Notes: generated by a model not told the origin, from the sequence alone. Shown: positions 8,259-17,121, numbered from the stretch's first letter. The stretch: DNA of 64,000 nucleotides from Bog-756 sp963753905 (GCA_963753905.1 CAVWDZ010000001.1:2976001-3040000); one strand, 5' to 3'. A program made the numbers and translations.

Positions 8259-9020
8259 TCACGCGACCTTCATGAATCCGCCCATGTACCCGACCGTGAA
8301 CATGGGTCCCCCGTTGCCGTACAGGTACCCGAGCCCGCACGGCACGAAGCACTGCCATGGATAGGTGCCCGGCCCGGGACTCATGAAGGAGAACTTGATC
8401 ACGTTCCGGGGCGAGCTCGAGGTGCACGGCGCCGCGCTGCAGAGGTTGGCATTGGAGTTGTTCCCGTAGAGCGGCACGCTGATCCCCAGGGTCGGAATGG
8501 AGAAGGTGTGCCCGACTCCGTTGCCGGCATTGGAATTGATGACCGTGAAGCGCTTTCCATTGAGCGTGGCACTGCCGCCGATCGTCCCGGTCACCTGGCC
8601 GAGCTGCTGGTTTCGCAGCGGGCTCCCCGAGTCGTACTGGTAGATCGTCACGTTGACTTTGGTATGGGCCGGTACCTGCCAGATCGTGGTGTGCTCCCAC
8701 GCACCCCCGGGCGACTGGGTCAGGTAGGAGACCCAGGTCGGGTGCGGGGCCGACCCGTAGGCCCCGACGGTCTGCATCGTCACATTGACCTGTCCCGACG
8801 GGTTCGGGGCGAAGGTGAGCGTCGATGGTTGAGAGGTGAGCCTGAGGGCAGCAGCGACGAGGACGAGGATGCCGAGCACGACCAGCCCGACGCTCAGGGA
8901 GAGCCTCCACGACCTCGCCAATTCGCTTCCCCCGATCTTCTCTGCAACTCTCGCTACACAACCAGGTAAGCCGAGGTCTTGGGCCGAACGGGGCCCAATG
9001 CACAAGGCCTGAGCGGACAT
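8259..9020 (-). CDS. Membrane-anchored cupredoxin-like protein with degenerate CuA-type loop
   Basis: A 253-residue protein with one membrane helix (about residues 40-60) and an extracytoplasmic beta domain. The C-terminal part resembles subunit II / cupredoxin folds: a His in 'VGHTFSI' and a Cys-x3-Cys in 'WQCFVPCG'. In a CuA site the second Cys is followed by GxxHxxM; here it reads 'CGLGYLYG', so the His and Met are replaced. It may bind one copper through His-Cys-Cys, or act in metal delivery. It sits directly before ctaC and so is probably an extra oxidase component or an electron donor to CuA. The start is uncertain; the first 30 residues may be untranslated. Confidence 0.75.
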   Translation of the reverse strand: MSAQALCIGPRSAQDLGLPGCVARVAEKIGGSELARSWRLSLSVGLVVLGILVLVAAALRLTSQPSTLTFAPNPSGQVNVTMQTVGAYGSAPHPTWVSYLTQSPGGAWEHTTIWQVPAHTKVNVTIYQYDSGSPLRNQQLGQVTGTIGGSATLNGKRFTVINSNAGNGVGHTFSIPTLGISVPLYGNNSNANLCSAAPCTSSSPRNVIKFSFMSPGPGTYPWQCFVPCGLGYLYGNGGPMFTVGYMGGFMKVA

Positions 9021-9168
9021 TAGGTTGCCGATCTTGCGTCGTCAACCATTACGGCGCCTGCGGTGCCCCGGAACCCGGCACCTCCGGTTCTCTGGGACCC
9101 GGCAACTCCGTGCTCTCGGTTCCCGGGAGGAGGCCGCAGACGAGGAACCCGTCGGCTCCCGGACGATC

Positions 9169-10095
9169 TCACCCCGGTTGCGTGACGTCGCCCAGGGTTC
9201 CGGGTTGGCCGAGGTCGCCCAGGGCCACGGAAGGGTCCCGGTGGAACAGGCGGTCGACGGCATCAGCCAGGCCGCCTTCCTGATCCATCGCACGCTTGAT
9301 GATCACGATCAGCGCGGGCACCGCCCAGAAGTCGCCGCACACCCACAAGATGGCAGCCCCGATCTGCTGATCGGCGAACGGAGGCAGTGTCACCCCCGGG
9401 ATGTGCGCGTAGGCCGAGTACCAACTGGTGGCGGTGAAGAGACTCAGCGCCATGGCCAGGACGAACATCACCACATTGGTGGTGATGACGGCACCGGCCT
9501 GCCAGATCGGGCTCGCCTTCGGGCGCATCGGGTGCGACGGGATGATCTGAAGCCAGAACAGGACCCCGGTCACGAAGAAGCTGCTGTGCATGAGCCAGAT
9601 GTGGACCGTCTGGTTCTGCTCGGCGAGGTCGAAGAGCGCCGGCACGTGCCAGAGCACCATCACCAGGTTGAAGGAGACGAGGGCGAACCAGGGGTTCAGC
9701 ACCACCCGTCCGACGGCCCGGAAGAAGGACGACCAGGCGCCGAGGATCAGGAACCGGCCGACCCTGCGCCTGAGCCCGACCGGGAGCGCGAACAGGAGCG
9801 GGATCCACGGCGCCCCGGCCACGATGAGGATCGGCGCGTAGAAGGCGATGAGCAGGTGCTCGATCATGTGGACGAAGAAGTAGTCGCTCGCCCAGTAGTC
9901 GATGGGCGACTCAACCGCGATCAGCAGAACGCCCAACCCCCCGTAGAAGGCCAGCGAGCGGAGCCGGCGCTGTCGGGTCCGGGCAGCGACCGAGCGGGCC
10001 CGGAGCCGGGCCAGGCCCACCTCGTGGGCGGCGACGAGGGCGATGACCACGACCAGGAACGGATCGAACGACCAGTTGTCGGTGACGTAGTGCAC
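9169..10095 (-). CDS. CtaG-family cytochrome c oxidase assembly protein (second copy)
   Basis: A 308-residue polytopic protein of the caa3 assembly factor CtaG family, with about seven membrane helices. Typical motifs are 'FFVHMIEHLLIAFYAPILIVAGAP', 'HIWLMHSSFFVTGVLFW' and the end 'PADQQIGAAILWV'-like segment ('FADQQIGAAILWVCGD'). It starts with GTG. It is closer to the classical CtaG than the shorter copy at 3609-4337. The C-terminal 35 residues are hydrophilic. Having two CtaG proteins in one oxidase cluster suggests either two assembly steps or one copy per copper site; neither is shown. Confidence 0.87.
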   Translation of the reverse strand: MHYVTDNWSFDPFLVVVIALVAAHEVGLARLRARSVAARTRQRRLRSLAFYGGLGVLLIAVESPIDYWASDYFFVHMIEHLLIAFYAPILIVAGAPWIPLLFALPVGLRRRVGRFLILGAWSSFFRAVGRVVLNPWFALVSFNLVMVLWHVPALFDLAEQNQTVHIWLMHSSFFVTGVLFWLQIIPSHPMRPKASPIWQAGAVITTNVVMFVLAMALSLFTATSWYSAYAHIPGVTLPPFADQQIGAAILWVCGDFWAVPALIVIIKRAMDQEGGLADAVDRLFHRDPSVALGDLGQPGTLGDVTQPG

Positions 10096-10153
10096 AGCTA
10101 GCGCTCCGGTGCCCCCCGCCTTCGTGTCGGCGGGTCAACGCTACCCCGAGCGG

Positions 10154-11419
10154 TCATCCCGAGCTGCCGTACTGGATCGGCACGTCGAGACTCGCCCGCT
10201 TGTGCCATTCCCCGGCCACCAGGGCGTCGACATCGAGCGTCGAGCCGGACCCGATGAGGGCCTCGTACTGCCCACCGGGCTCGGCCACCACAACGCCGGT
10301 GGAGGCCGGCAGCGGAGGCAGTGTCCGCCAGGAAGCCCCGTTGGAGACGACCGACGCGGTCTCCGAACCCCGGGCTCCGGCGAGCACGACCACCATCCCC
10401 CCGGTCGGGGTCACCGACGTCGACTCGACGGAGCGGCCGGCACTCGCCAGGGGTGCCGACACCGACCAGGGAGCGGCTCCGTCAGCACTGGTGGCCAGGA
10501 CGAGCTCCGCCGAGTGCCCCGACCCTGTCGTGACGAGGGCGGCGAGTCCTGCGCCGATGGTGACCAGTCGATCGACCCGGATCGGTGCCGCGGCCGGCGT
10601 GCGCAGGAGGGGTCCGACCGGCAGGCCCGTCCCGCCCTCGAGCCGGTAGATGGGGACCGTGGCTCCGTGACTGCATGCTCCCCCGGCGTACGCCTGAGCG
10701 GAAGCGCCGGTAGCGGAGCCGCCGAAATCAACCGCGGTGAGCGCGTCGAGAGCGCACCCGGACGACATCGTCGCCGTCGCCAGCGCGCGCTCGGTCAGAA
10801 TCGGTCTCCAGGCGTCGAGGTCTCCGCTCGAGGACACCACCTCGCCCCCGTGTCCGGAGAGGAGAGCCAACCGGAGGGACGGTCCGGACCCGGCCAAAGC
10901 GTCGGGCACCTGGACGAGGGCGCCCGGCAGCACGCCCGGTGACCAGGTCGACCCCCCGTCGGTGGTCTCGGCGACTGGGGAGAACTGGAGGTCGAGGGAT
11001 GCTCCGAATCCGACGGTCAGCGCTCCGGCGGCAGTGGCGGCGAACAGCAGGCCGCCGTTGCTGGCAACGCCGGGAGGGGTTGCCAGCGTCCAACCTCCGG
11101 TCGATGCGCAGCCCGAAGCGACGCATCCGGAACGACCGAACAGCTCCCAGAAGGTGTTGACCGGGTCGTCGAGGTGGCCCATGGGGAGGGTGGCCCAGGT
11201 CCCGGTCGTGCCGGAGATGGCTTGTGTCATCGGGAAGTCGGTCACTGCACCCGCCGCGTCGCCGGGGGACCCGCCTGCGGAAGGAGATGCCGGCGGGGGC
11301 GACGTGCACGCAGTCACCCCGATCGCCAACGCCACGAGCCCGGCCAGCACGACGGCCCGGCTGCGCGACCGGCCTCTCCGTCGGGTCTCTCCGGAGCACC
11401 CCGAGCCGGGGGCCGTCAC
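10154..11419 (-). CDS. Secreted lipoprotein, probable beta-propeller with Asp-box motif
   Basis: A 421-residue protein starting at a GTG that overlaps the stop of the upstream SCO-fusion gene (GTGA). The N-terminus is basic, then hydrophobic, and ends in the lipobox 'VTAC', so the mature protein is lipid-anchored on Cys outside the membrane. The mature part is rich in Gly, Ser and Ala with repeated beta-strand character and one clear Asp-box ('TTDGGSTW'), as in sialidase/BNR-type propellers. Catalytic residues of sialidases are not evident. Its place between a SCO fusion and ctaG suggests an oxidase accessory, but no function is known to me. Confidence 0.75.
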   Translation of the reverse strand: MTAPGSGCSGETRRRGRSRSRAVVLAGLVALAIGVTACTSPPPASPSAGGSPGDAAGAVTDFPMTQAISGTTGTWATLPMGHLDDPVNTFWELFGRSGCVASGCASTGGWTLATPPGVASNGGLLFAATAAGALTVGFGASLDLQFSPVAETTDGGSTWSPGVLPGALVQVPDALAGSGPSLRLALLSGHGGEVVSSSGDLDAWRPILTERALATATMSSGCALDALTAVDFGGSATGASAQAYAGGACSHGATVPIYRLEGGTGLPVGPLLRTPAAAPIRVDRLVTIGAGLAALVTTGSGHSAELVLATSADGAAPWSVSAPLASAGRSVESTSVTPTGGMVVVLAGARGSETASVVSNGASWRTLPPLPASTGVVVAEPGGQYEALIGSGSTLDVDALVAGEWHKRASLDVPIQYGSSG

Positions 11420-13275
11420 GAGTGGATGACGTCGTGGACCTGTGCCGCGAGCAGCGTGGAGAACGACGAGTGGAGCGCCGACTCCCCCAACCCGCCCGGG
11501 TCGGAGTTCATCACGACCCGGAGATGCCCCGTGCGGTCGATCACGTAGACCAGGTCGGAATGCGCGATCATCGCCCCCGCCGGCGAGATGTCCGCCTCGA
11601 TCCCGTAGCTGTTCCACGCGCTCTCGAGCTGCGGAAGCGGGCCGGTCACGAAATACCAGTTGGACAGGTGCTCGAGTCCCTCCTGGTTCGTGAAGGCCAT
11701 CGTTGTTGTCGTCGACCGGTAGAGCGGGTTGGCGACGATTGCGACCAGGTCGACCCCGGCTGCGTCGCTCCCGATCATCTGGTCGGTGAGCCGAAGCTCC
11801 TGTGCGATCAGCGGGCAGTCCGAGGTGCAGACCGGATCGAGGAAGGTGAGCACGACCGTGTGACCGGCCAGACCGGCCAGGCTCACCGTCCGGCCGACCT
11901 GATCGGTGAGGGAGAACGGCGGAGCCGGTGAATCGACTTCGTTGGGCGTCCCGTTGGCGGCCTCGGTGAGCACCGGGTCCGCGTTGGGATTGGTCGCGGC
12001 AAGCGCCATCGGCGCCGCCCCGATCAACACGATGCCCACCGCCCCGATCGCGGCAAGGCTGCGGAGCAGGTATGAAGGGCTCAGACGGTCGAGCCGACGG
12101 GTCGGTCCGTCGGACGGAACGGGTTCCGTCGCCGGCGTCGCCGATGTCGCCACGGGCGCCACGGTGCGCACCGGCAGTCGCACCATGGCCAGGTACCCCG
12201 AGGTGAAGACCAGGGCCATCGGGATCATCGAATTCGGATCGGTGCCCAAGCCGCCGAAGAACCCGAAATCCTCGACGAGCACCCAGTCGGCGAGGCAGAC
12301 CGCGATGGCCGCCGCCACGCCGACACGGGCAGCACCTCGGCGGCCGGTCACCATGAGGACCCCGATCGAGGCGAGCAGCACCACAGCAACAAGGTTGACC
12401 GCCCACCCGTGAGCCGCGTCGAACGATCCGAAATCCCGCACCCAGGACGCAGTGAGCGACGGCTGCGACAGCGCGGACATCTGGCTCTCCATGGCGGTGA
12501 GGGTCCCGGGAGCGCTCGTCGGGTGGGGCTGGCCGGTCCAGAAGCCCCGACCGGGCCAGGCCTGGAGGACCGACATCCCGACGAAGAAGAGACCGGTCAC
12601 CCGGAGCACGGCCTTCCCCAGACGGGGCGTCTCCCACACCGGATCGGCCAACGCGATCAGCAGGCCGGCGGCGATATAGAACACGGCCGCACCGGGTGCC
12701 CCGAAGAGCCAGCTGCTGCCGTGGCCGAGGATCCCGCCGAATGCCTCGCCGAAGACCCAGACGACGAGGCCCCAGCCGGCACTGACCAGGCCGGCCGTGC
12801 GCGACCACCGACCCCGGGGCGCAACCAGGAGGAAGGCGCCGATCCCGACCTGGATCCAGACGGCGGCGGCGGCGGCGGACACCGGGTGGTTGTTCCAGAT
12901 GGTGACGCCGAAGTTGACCAGGTGCTGCACCCACCCGGGCGAGGACGACGCCGCCGGGGTGATGACCTGTCCGGTGAGGCCGAGCGGCATCGAGCCCTGG
13001 GCCTGGAGGATGCCGTCGAAGATCCAGATGATCCCGAAGGAGATCCTGAGGAGCCGGCGGGCGGCCGGTTCGGGATAGGGCCAGACATCGGCTGGCGGGG
13101 CGCCGATCGTCCCGGCGGCGACCTCCCGTCGGAACCGGAGGGTGCGGACGGTGTTCCAGGCGATGGCGAGGACGGTCAGCAGGAGGAGCACGACCAGCAG
13201 CTGATGGTTCAGGGCCGAGCGGAAGGCATCGCCCACCACGGGGTCATTGGTCGGCACCCCGCGTGCCATGTTCAT
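11416..13275 (-). CDS. Polytopic membrane protein fused to a C-terminal SCO1-like copper domain
   Basis: A 619-residue protein. Residues 1-400 are mostly membrane helices (about nine), with 'LLRISFGIIWIFDGILQAQ' near the start, loosely like DoxX-type membrane proteins. After a linker and another hydrophobic segment comes a SCO/thioredoxin fold at about residues 450-600. It has CxxxC in 'PVCTSDC' (Cys483, Cys487) and the third ligand His572 in 'MIAHSDLVYVID'. SCO domains deliver copper to CuA. The ATG at 13275 is chosen because a GAGGGA lies about 10 bases upstream; 13269 is an alternative. It heads the minus-strand oxidase gene set. The fusion is seen directly; the function of the membrane half is unknown. 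Confidence 0.8.
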   Translation of the reverse strand: MNMARGVPTNDPVVGDAFRSALNHQLLVVLLLLTVLAIAWNTVRTLRFRREVAAGTIGAPPADVWPYPEPAARRLLRISFGIIWIFDGILQAQGSMPLGLTGQVITPAASSSPGWVQHLVNFGVTIWNNHPVSAAAAAVWIQVGIGAFLLVAPRGRWSRTAGLVSAGWGLVVWVFGEAFGGILGHGSSWLFGAPGAAVFYIAAGLLIALADPVWETPRLGKAVLRVTGLFFVGMSVLQAWPGRGFWTGQPHPTSAPGTLTAMESQMSALSQPSLTASWVRDFGSFDAAHGWAVNLVAVVLLASIGVLMVTGRRGAARVGVAAAIAVCLADWVLVEDFGFFGGLGTDPNSMIPMALVFTSGYLAMVRLPVRTVAPVATSATPATEPVPSDGPTRRLDRLSPSYLLRSLAAIGAVGIVLIGAAPMALAATNPNADPVLTEAANGTPNEVDSPAPPFSLTDQVGRTVSLAGLAGHTVVLTFLDPVCTSDCPLIAQELRLTDQMIGSDAAGVDLVAIVANPLYRSTTTTMAFTNQEGLEHLSNWYFVTGPLPQLESAWNSYGIEADISPAGAMIAHSDLVYVIDRTGHLRVVMNSDPGGLGESALHSSFSTLLAAQVHDVIHS

Positions 13276-13338
13276 CGAGCTACCACATTTCCCTCGAAGT
13301 TCCTGGTGGTCCGGGTTCGTGCGGTCGGACCGGATCCT

Positions 13339-13413
13339 GGACACGGTCTACAACGTGGTCCGGCTCCGTTGGTGACCGTGTCCGGGCTGGTGGGTGACCG
13401 TGTCCGGGTTGGT
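13339..13413. repeat. Three copies of GACCGTGTCC (two direct, one inverted) in an intergenic region
   Basis: Two near-identical 21-base units, GGTGACCGTGTCCGGG(C/T)TGGT, lie at 13371-13391 and 13393-13413 (period 22). The inverted core GGACACGGTC is at 13339-13348. The group sits in the 200-base gap between the SCO fusion and the SDR gene. It could be a protein-binding array for the promoter of the oxidase operon or the remains of a mobile-element end; the sequence does not decide. Confidence 0.6.
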
Positions 13414-13477
13414 GATTCCGATCGTCCACTGTAGATCGGAGGAGGCAGACCCCCACGGCGGCCCTCGGCCGCTCTCG

Positions 13478-14392
13478 CTACTGGCCGAAGAGCAGGCCGT
13501 AGTCGGCCCCCCGGCGGAGATGGTGGCCGCCATCGACGGGCAGGTTGACCCCGGTGATCCACCCCGACTCGGGCCCTGCCAGGAACCGGACGGTCGCAGC
13601 GACGTCCTCGACGGTGCCCAGCCGGCTGATCGCCATGTTCGCCAGATAGTCGTCGAGAAGCGGACCCCCCGCCGTGATCATGGCCATCAGTTCGTCGTCG
13701 ACGATCCCCGGCTGCACCGAGTTGACCCGGACGCCGGTCGCCCCGAGCTCCTCGGCCGCGTACCTGCACAGCATGTCGATCCCGGCTTTGGCCGCCCCGT
13801 AGGCCCAGAGCAGGCGGTGGGGGAAGTGTCCGGCCCCCGACGACATGGCGACGATCGAACCGCCTGGCGCCTCGCCGCCGTCGATCCCCACACCGGCGCC
13901 GGCGGCCATCAGCGGGCCGCCGTGCTTGATGCAGAGATACGTCCCGATGAGGTTGAGGTCGACCGTCGCCCGGACGGCGTCGGTGTCCGCCTCGGTGATC
14001 GGTCCCATGTGGAGGCTCCCGCCTGCACAGGCGAACAGGATGTCGAGGTGCCCACGCGCCGACGCGGACTCCGCGACGGCCGCCGCGATCTCCTCTTCGA
14101 CCGTCACGTCGGCAACCACGTATCGGGCGGACCCGGTCGGCAGGGCGGGTCGCCGGTCGCTCGCCGCGGCGGAAGCCGCAACAGCCTCGAGCTCGGTCAC
14201 CGCACCTGCCAGCTTCTCCTCGGTACGCCCACAGATCGTCACGTGGGCACCGTCCCGGACCAACCGAGCGGCAGTGGCGAGTCCGATGCCACTCCCTCCC
14301 CCGGTGACCAGCGCCGTGTACCCGGCTATTCCCGTCGTCGGCACTGTCCCGTCCACTGCTGCGCTCCCGTTCGCTGTCCCTGGTGGCCTCAC
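13478..14392 (-). CDS. Short-chain dehydrogenase/reductase (SDR)
   Basis: A 304-residue classical SDR. The nucleotide-binding motif 'TGGGSGIG' lies near residue 30, the acid-site 'DV' near 94, 'CAGG' near 125, and the catalytic Ser and Tyr-x3-Lys in 'SSGAG...YGAAK'. The end 'GVNLPVDGGHHL' is the usual SDR finish. About 20 residues before the Rossmann fold suggest the true start may lie inside the frame. It is divergent from the acyl-CoA synthetase gene at 14515, so the two may share a control region and a lipid or hydroxy-acyl pathway. The substrate is unknown. Confidence 0.88.
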   Translation of the reverse strand: MRPPGTANGSAAVDGTVPTTGIAGYTALVTGGGSGIGLATAARLVRDGAHVTICGRTEEKLAGAVTELEAVAASAAASDRRPALPTGSARYVVADVTVEEEIAAAVAESASARGHLDILFACAGGSLHMGPITEADTDAVRATVDLNLIGTYLCIKHGGPLMAAGAGVGIDGGEAPGGSIVAMSSGAGHFPHRLLWAYGAAKAGIDMLCRYAAEELGATGVRVNSVQPGIVDDELMAMITAGGPLLDDYLANMAISRLGTVEDVAATVRFLAGPESGWITGVNLPVDGGHHLRRGADYGLLFGQ

Positions 14393-14514
14393 ACCGGCGC
14401 TCTGCCGGCCCGAACCGGCGGTGGCTCCCTCTGGAGCAGCTACCGTTCCGGTGTCCCGGCAGCATGCTACGGACCGGGCTGCGCGGCAATCGGGCGGGTG
14501 TGAGGAGACAGGCA

Positions 14515-16167
14515 GTGAGCACCCGGCACTTCACCCTCGCCGACCTGTTCGAGGTGGTCGTCGACACCGTGCCGGAACGACTGGCTCTGGTGGCGGGCCC
14601 GGTGCGGCTCACCTATCGCCAGCTCGACGAGCGGGCCAACCGGTTCGCCCACCACCTCACCCAGCACGGGATCCCGACCGGTGCCCACGTCGGCATCCTC
14701 GCCCGCAACCGTGCAGAGTGGGTCGAGTCGATGATCGGCTGTTACAAGGCCCGCACCGTGCCGATCAACCTCAACTTTCGCTACGTCGCCGCCGAGCTGC
14801 GCTACGTCATCGACAACGCCGACCTCCGCGCGCTGGTCTTCGAGCGCGACCTCTCGGACCTGGTCGCCGAGTCCATCGAGTCCGGCCGGAAGGAGCTCGA
14901 CGGAGACCCCGGGAGGTCCGGGCCACTCGACCTGATCGTCCTCGAGAACCGGCTCGGCGATCATGGAGACGACCGACTCGTGCCCGGGGGACCGTCCCTT
15001 GTCCGGTACGAGGAGGCGTTGGCCGCGGCATCGCCGGATCGGGACTTCGGCGAGCGCTCGCCCGACGACCGCTACATCCTCTACACCGGCGGGACGACCG
15101 GCATGCCGAAGGGGGTGATCTGGCGCCAGGAGGACATCTTCTTCGCCGCGATGGGTGGCGGCGGCTGGGGCTCGGTGCCGATCGCCGAACCCGAGGAGCT
15201 GGCCGGCCGGCTGAACATCGACGAATCCGGGCGGGTTCCGATGCTCGTGATCGGTCCGCTCATGCACGGCAACGCCCAGTGGGCCATGTGGAGCGCCTTC
15301 CTGATGGCCGGGACCGCCGTGCTCTACACGGAGCACGGGTTCGACCCCGACCGGCTGCTCCGGCTCATCGGGAACGAGGGAGTGGTCTCGGCGGCTCTCG
15401 TCGGTGACGCCATGGCCCGGCCTCTCGCCGAGACCCTGGCCTCGGCTCCCGACGGCACCTACGACCTCTCGACCCTGGCGGTCATCGGGTCGGGCGGAGC
15501 CATGCTGTCTCCCGCGGTGCGAGCGGATCTTGCCGAGGCGCTACCCGGCGTTCTCATCATGGACCGATTCGGGTCGAGCGAGGGCGGAGCCCAGGGAGCG
15601 GTGGAGCCGGGCCGGATCGGCCCCCGGTTCGCGATGAGCGCCGACACCTCGGTGCTCGACGACGATCTGCACCCGCTCGCCCCGGGCGACGGGCGGATCG
15701 GTCGACTGGCCCGCACCGGACGACTCCCTCTCGGGTACTACAAGGACGAGGCCAAGACGGCGGCCACCTTCCCGACCGACACAGCAGGCGTCCGGTGGTC
15801 GGTCCCCGGCGATCTGGCGTCGGTCGAACCGGACGGGACGATCACCGTCCACGGCAGGGGGTCGGCGTCGATCAACTCCGGCGGAGAGAAGATCTTTCCA
15901 GAGGAGGTCGAGGCAGCGATCAAGGCCCACCCCGGCGTCTTCGACGCCATCGTGGTCGGCCTCTCCGACGAGCGATTCGGCGAGCGGGTGGCGGCTGTCG
16001 TCAGTGCACGTGCCGGGACGACCCCGATCACCCTGGAGGTGCTGCAGGAGCACTGCCGTGGACTGATCGCCGGCTACAAGATGCCCCGGCAGGTTCTGTG
16101 GGTCGACGCGGTCCCGCTCACCCCGGCCGGGAAGCCCGACGTCAATGCGGCCAGGGCGCTCTTCTGA
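14515..16167 (+). CDS. Acyl-CoA synthetase (FadD-like AMP-binding enzyme)
   Basis: A 550-residue ANL-superfamily ligase that activates a carboxylic acid with ATP and CoA. The P-loop-like motif is 'YTGGTTGMPKGV' at about residue 188. The 'RFGSSEGG' motif and the C-terminal 'INSGGEKIFPEEVE' hinge are present, with the catalytic Lys in 'GKPDVNAA' near the end. The GTG at 14515 has a GAGGAG about 6 bases upstream and is preferred over earlier starts. It resembles the mycobacterial FadD enzymes used on sterol side chains and fatty acids, but the substrate cannot be read from sequence. It is divergent from the SDR. Confidence 0.9.
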   Translation: MSTRHFTLADLFEVVVDTVPERLALVAGPVRLTYRQLDERANRFAHHLTQHGIPTGAHVGILARNRAEWVESMIGCYKARTVPINLNFRYVAAELRYVIDNADLRALVFERDLSDLVAESIESGRKELDGDPGRSGPLDLIVLENRLGDHGDDRLVPGGPSLVRYEEALAAASPDRDFGERSPDDRYILYTGGTTGMPKGVIWRQEDIFFAAMGGGGWGSVPIAEPEELAGRLNIDESGRVPMLVIGPLMHGNAQWAMWSAFLMAGTAVLYTEHGFDPDRLLRLIGNEGVVSAALVGDAMARPLAETLASAPDGTYDLSTLAVIGSGGAMLSPAVRADLAEALPGVLIMDRFGSSEGGAQGAVEPGRIGPRFAMSADTSVLDDDLHPLAPGDGRIGRLARTGRLPLGYYKDEAKTAATFPTDTAGVRWSVPGDLASVEPDGTITVHGRGSASINSGGEKIFPEEVEAAIKAHPGVFDAIVVGLSDERFGERVAAVVSARAGTTPITLEVLQEHCRGLIAGYKMPRQVLWVDAVPLTPAGKPDVNAARALF

Positions 16168-16242
16168 CGTCTGACCCGACCTCGGGTGCCCTCCCGTCCG
16201 CGCTCGAGCCTCCGTCGGAATCGGGACCGATCGGTGTGCGGG

Positions 16243-17121
16243 TCAGGAGGCGGTGGCCCTCATGGCGGGGGCAACGGCCGCTGCGGCCACCGTCGCGACC
16301 ACCCGGTCGGCGGCGGCGTGCAGCAACGGTTCGTCGACCTCGAGAACCCGTCGGATGCCCGCGTCGGGCCATAGTCCGAGGACCCGGCTCGCGGCGGGGT
16401 GTGTCGACGACCCGAGGCCGTCCACCAGGGCGACGTAGGCCAACTCCTCCTGCCACACCGGCCCGGGACACCCGGCAGACAGTGACACGAGGGCCGTCCC
16501 CCCGGTCTCCCCGTGCTTGCCGTTGGCACCGCGGGCCGGATCCGACGCGACCCGCAGTTCCGTGCGTGCCTTGCACCTGACGGCTCGGGGCCCCGGACAG
16601 GTCCAGGATTCATCGGCACGGCCAGGCTGGGCCCGCCCGTGCAGGAGGCTCCAGTCGAGGCAGGCCCAGAGGGAGGTCGCCCACCCGACGCCTTCGGCCA
16701 GGACGACGGCGCGGCCACCGGGACCGAGCCCTGCGAACCACGGCTCCCAGAAGTAGGTGCGCCATCCGGTCCGCCGCCACTCCTCCAAGGCTGCCTCGGC
16801 GAGCGGGCGCACCGCCTCTGCCGGCCCCCGGTACCGACCGGCCGCGCAGGCGCGCACGGCGGCGAGGCCGATGGAGCGACGGGCCAGGATCGGCTTCCAC
16901 ACGAACGGTGGCTCGGGGATGCCCACAGCCGAGGGGCAGGAGCCGGCCAGGCGCACGGTCCGAAGGCTGACGTCGATACGGGGACCCCGGGGCAGCCCGT
17001 CCACTGCCTGGGCCACGCTCGCACGCAGATGGTCGCCCACGCGCCGCCACGCCGGCTCGTCCAGGGTGACGACGGGCGGAGCCAGTAGGGCCTCGGTGAC
17101 AGCGGTTGCGCTGTCGGTCAC
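16243..17121 (-). CDS. Hypothetical protein coupled to PD-(D/E)XK nuclease-like gene
   Basis: A 292-residue soluble protein that I do not recognise. Its GTG start overlaps the TGA of the nuclease-like gene upstream (GTGA), which implies joint expression. It is rich in Ala, Arg, Trp and Val. It has a Cys pair in 'SWTCPGPRAVRCKART', another Cys in 'SAGCPGP', and a Trp-rich middle part ('WRTYFWEPWFAGLG'). No signal peptide or membrane helix is evident. It could be an accessory of the nuclease-like protein. Similar two-gene units may exist in related genomes, but I cannot check. Confidence 0.7.
   Translation of the reverse strand: MTDSATAVTEALLAPPVVTLDEPAWRRVGDHLRASVAQAVDGLPRGPRIDVSLRTVRLAGSCPSAVGIPEPPFVWKPILARRSIGLAAVRACAAGRYRGPAEAVRPLAEAALEEWRRTGWRTYFWEPWFAGLGPGGRAVVLAEGVGWATSLWACLDWSLLHGRAQPGRADESWTCPGPRAVRCKARTELRVASDPARGANGKHGETGGTALVSLSAGCPGPVWQEELAYVALVDGLGSSTHPAASRVLGLWPDAGIRRVLEVDEPLLHAAADRVVATVAAAAVAPAMRATAS

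Noticed and set aside
9021..9168. Imperfect repeats with inverted GGAACC/GGTTCC between the second ctaG and the cupredoxin gene
   Set aside because: Too diverged and without a U-tract to call a terminator or repeat family.
10154..12934. A 926-residue frame on the minus strand covering the lipoprotein gene and most of the SCO-fusion gene
   Set aside because: Only its last 421 codons are the lipoprotein. The upstream part is an out-of-frame reading of the SCO fusion, rich in Arg, Gly and Pro with no recognisable domain.
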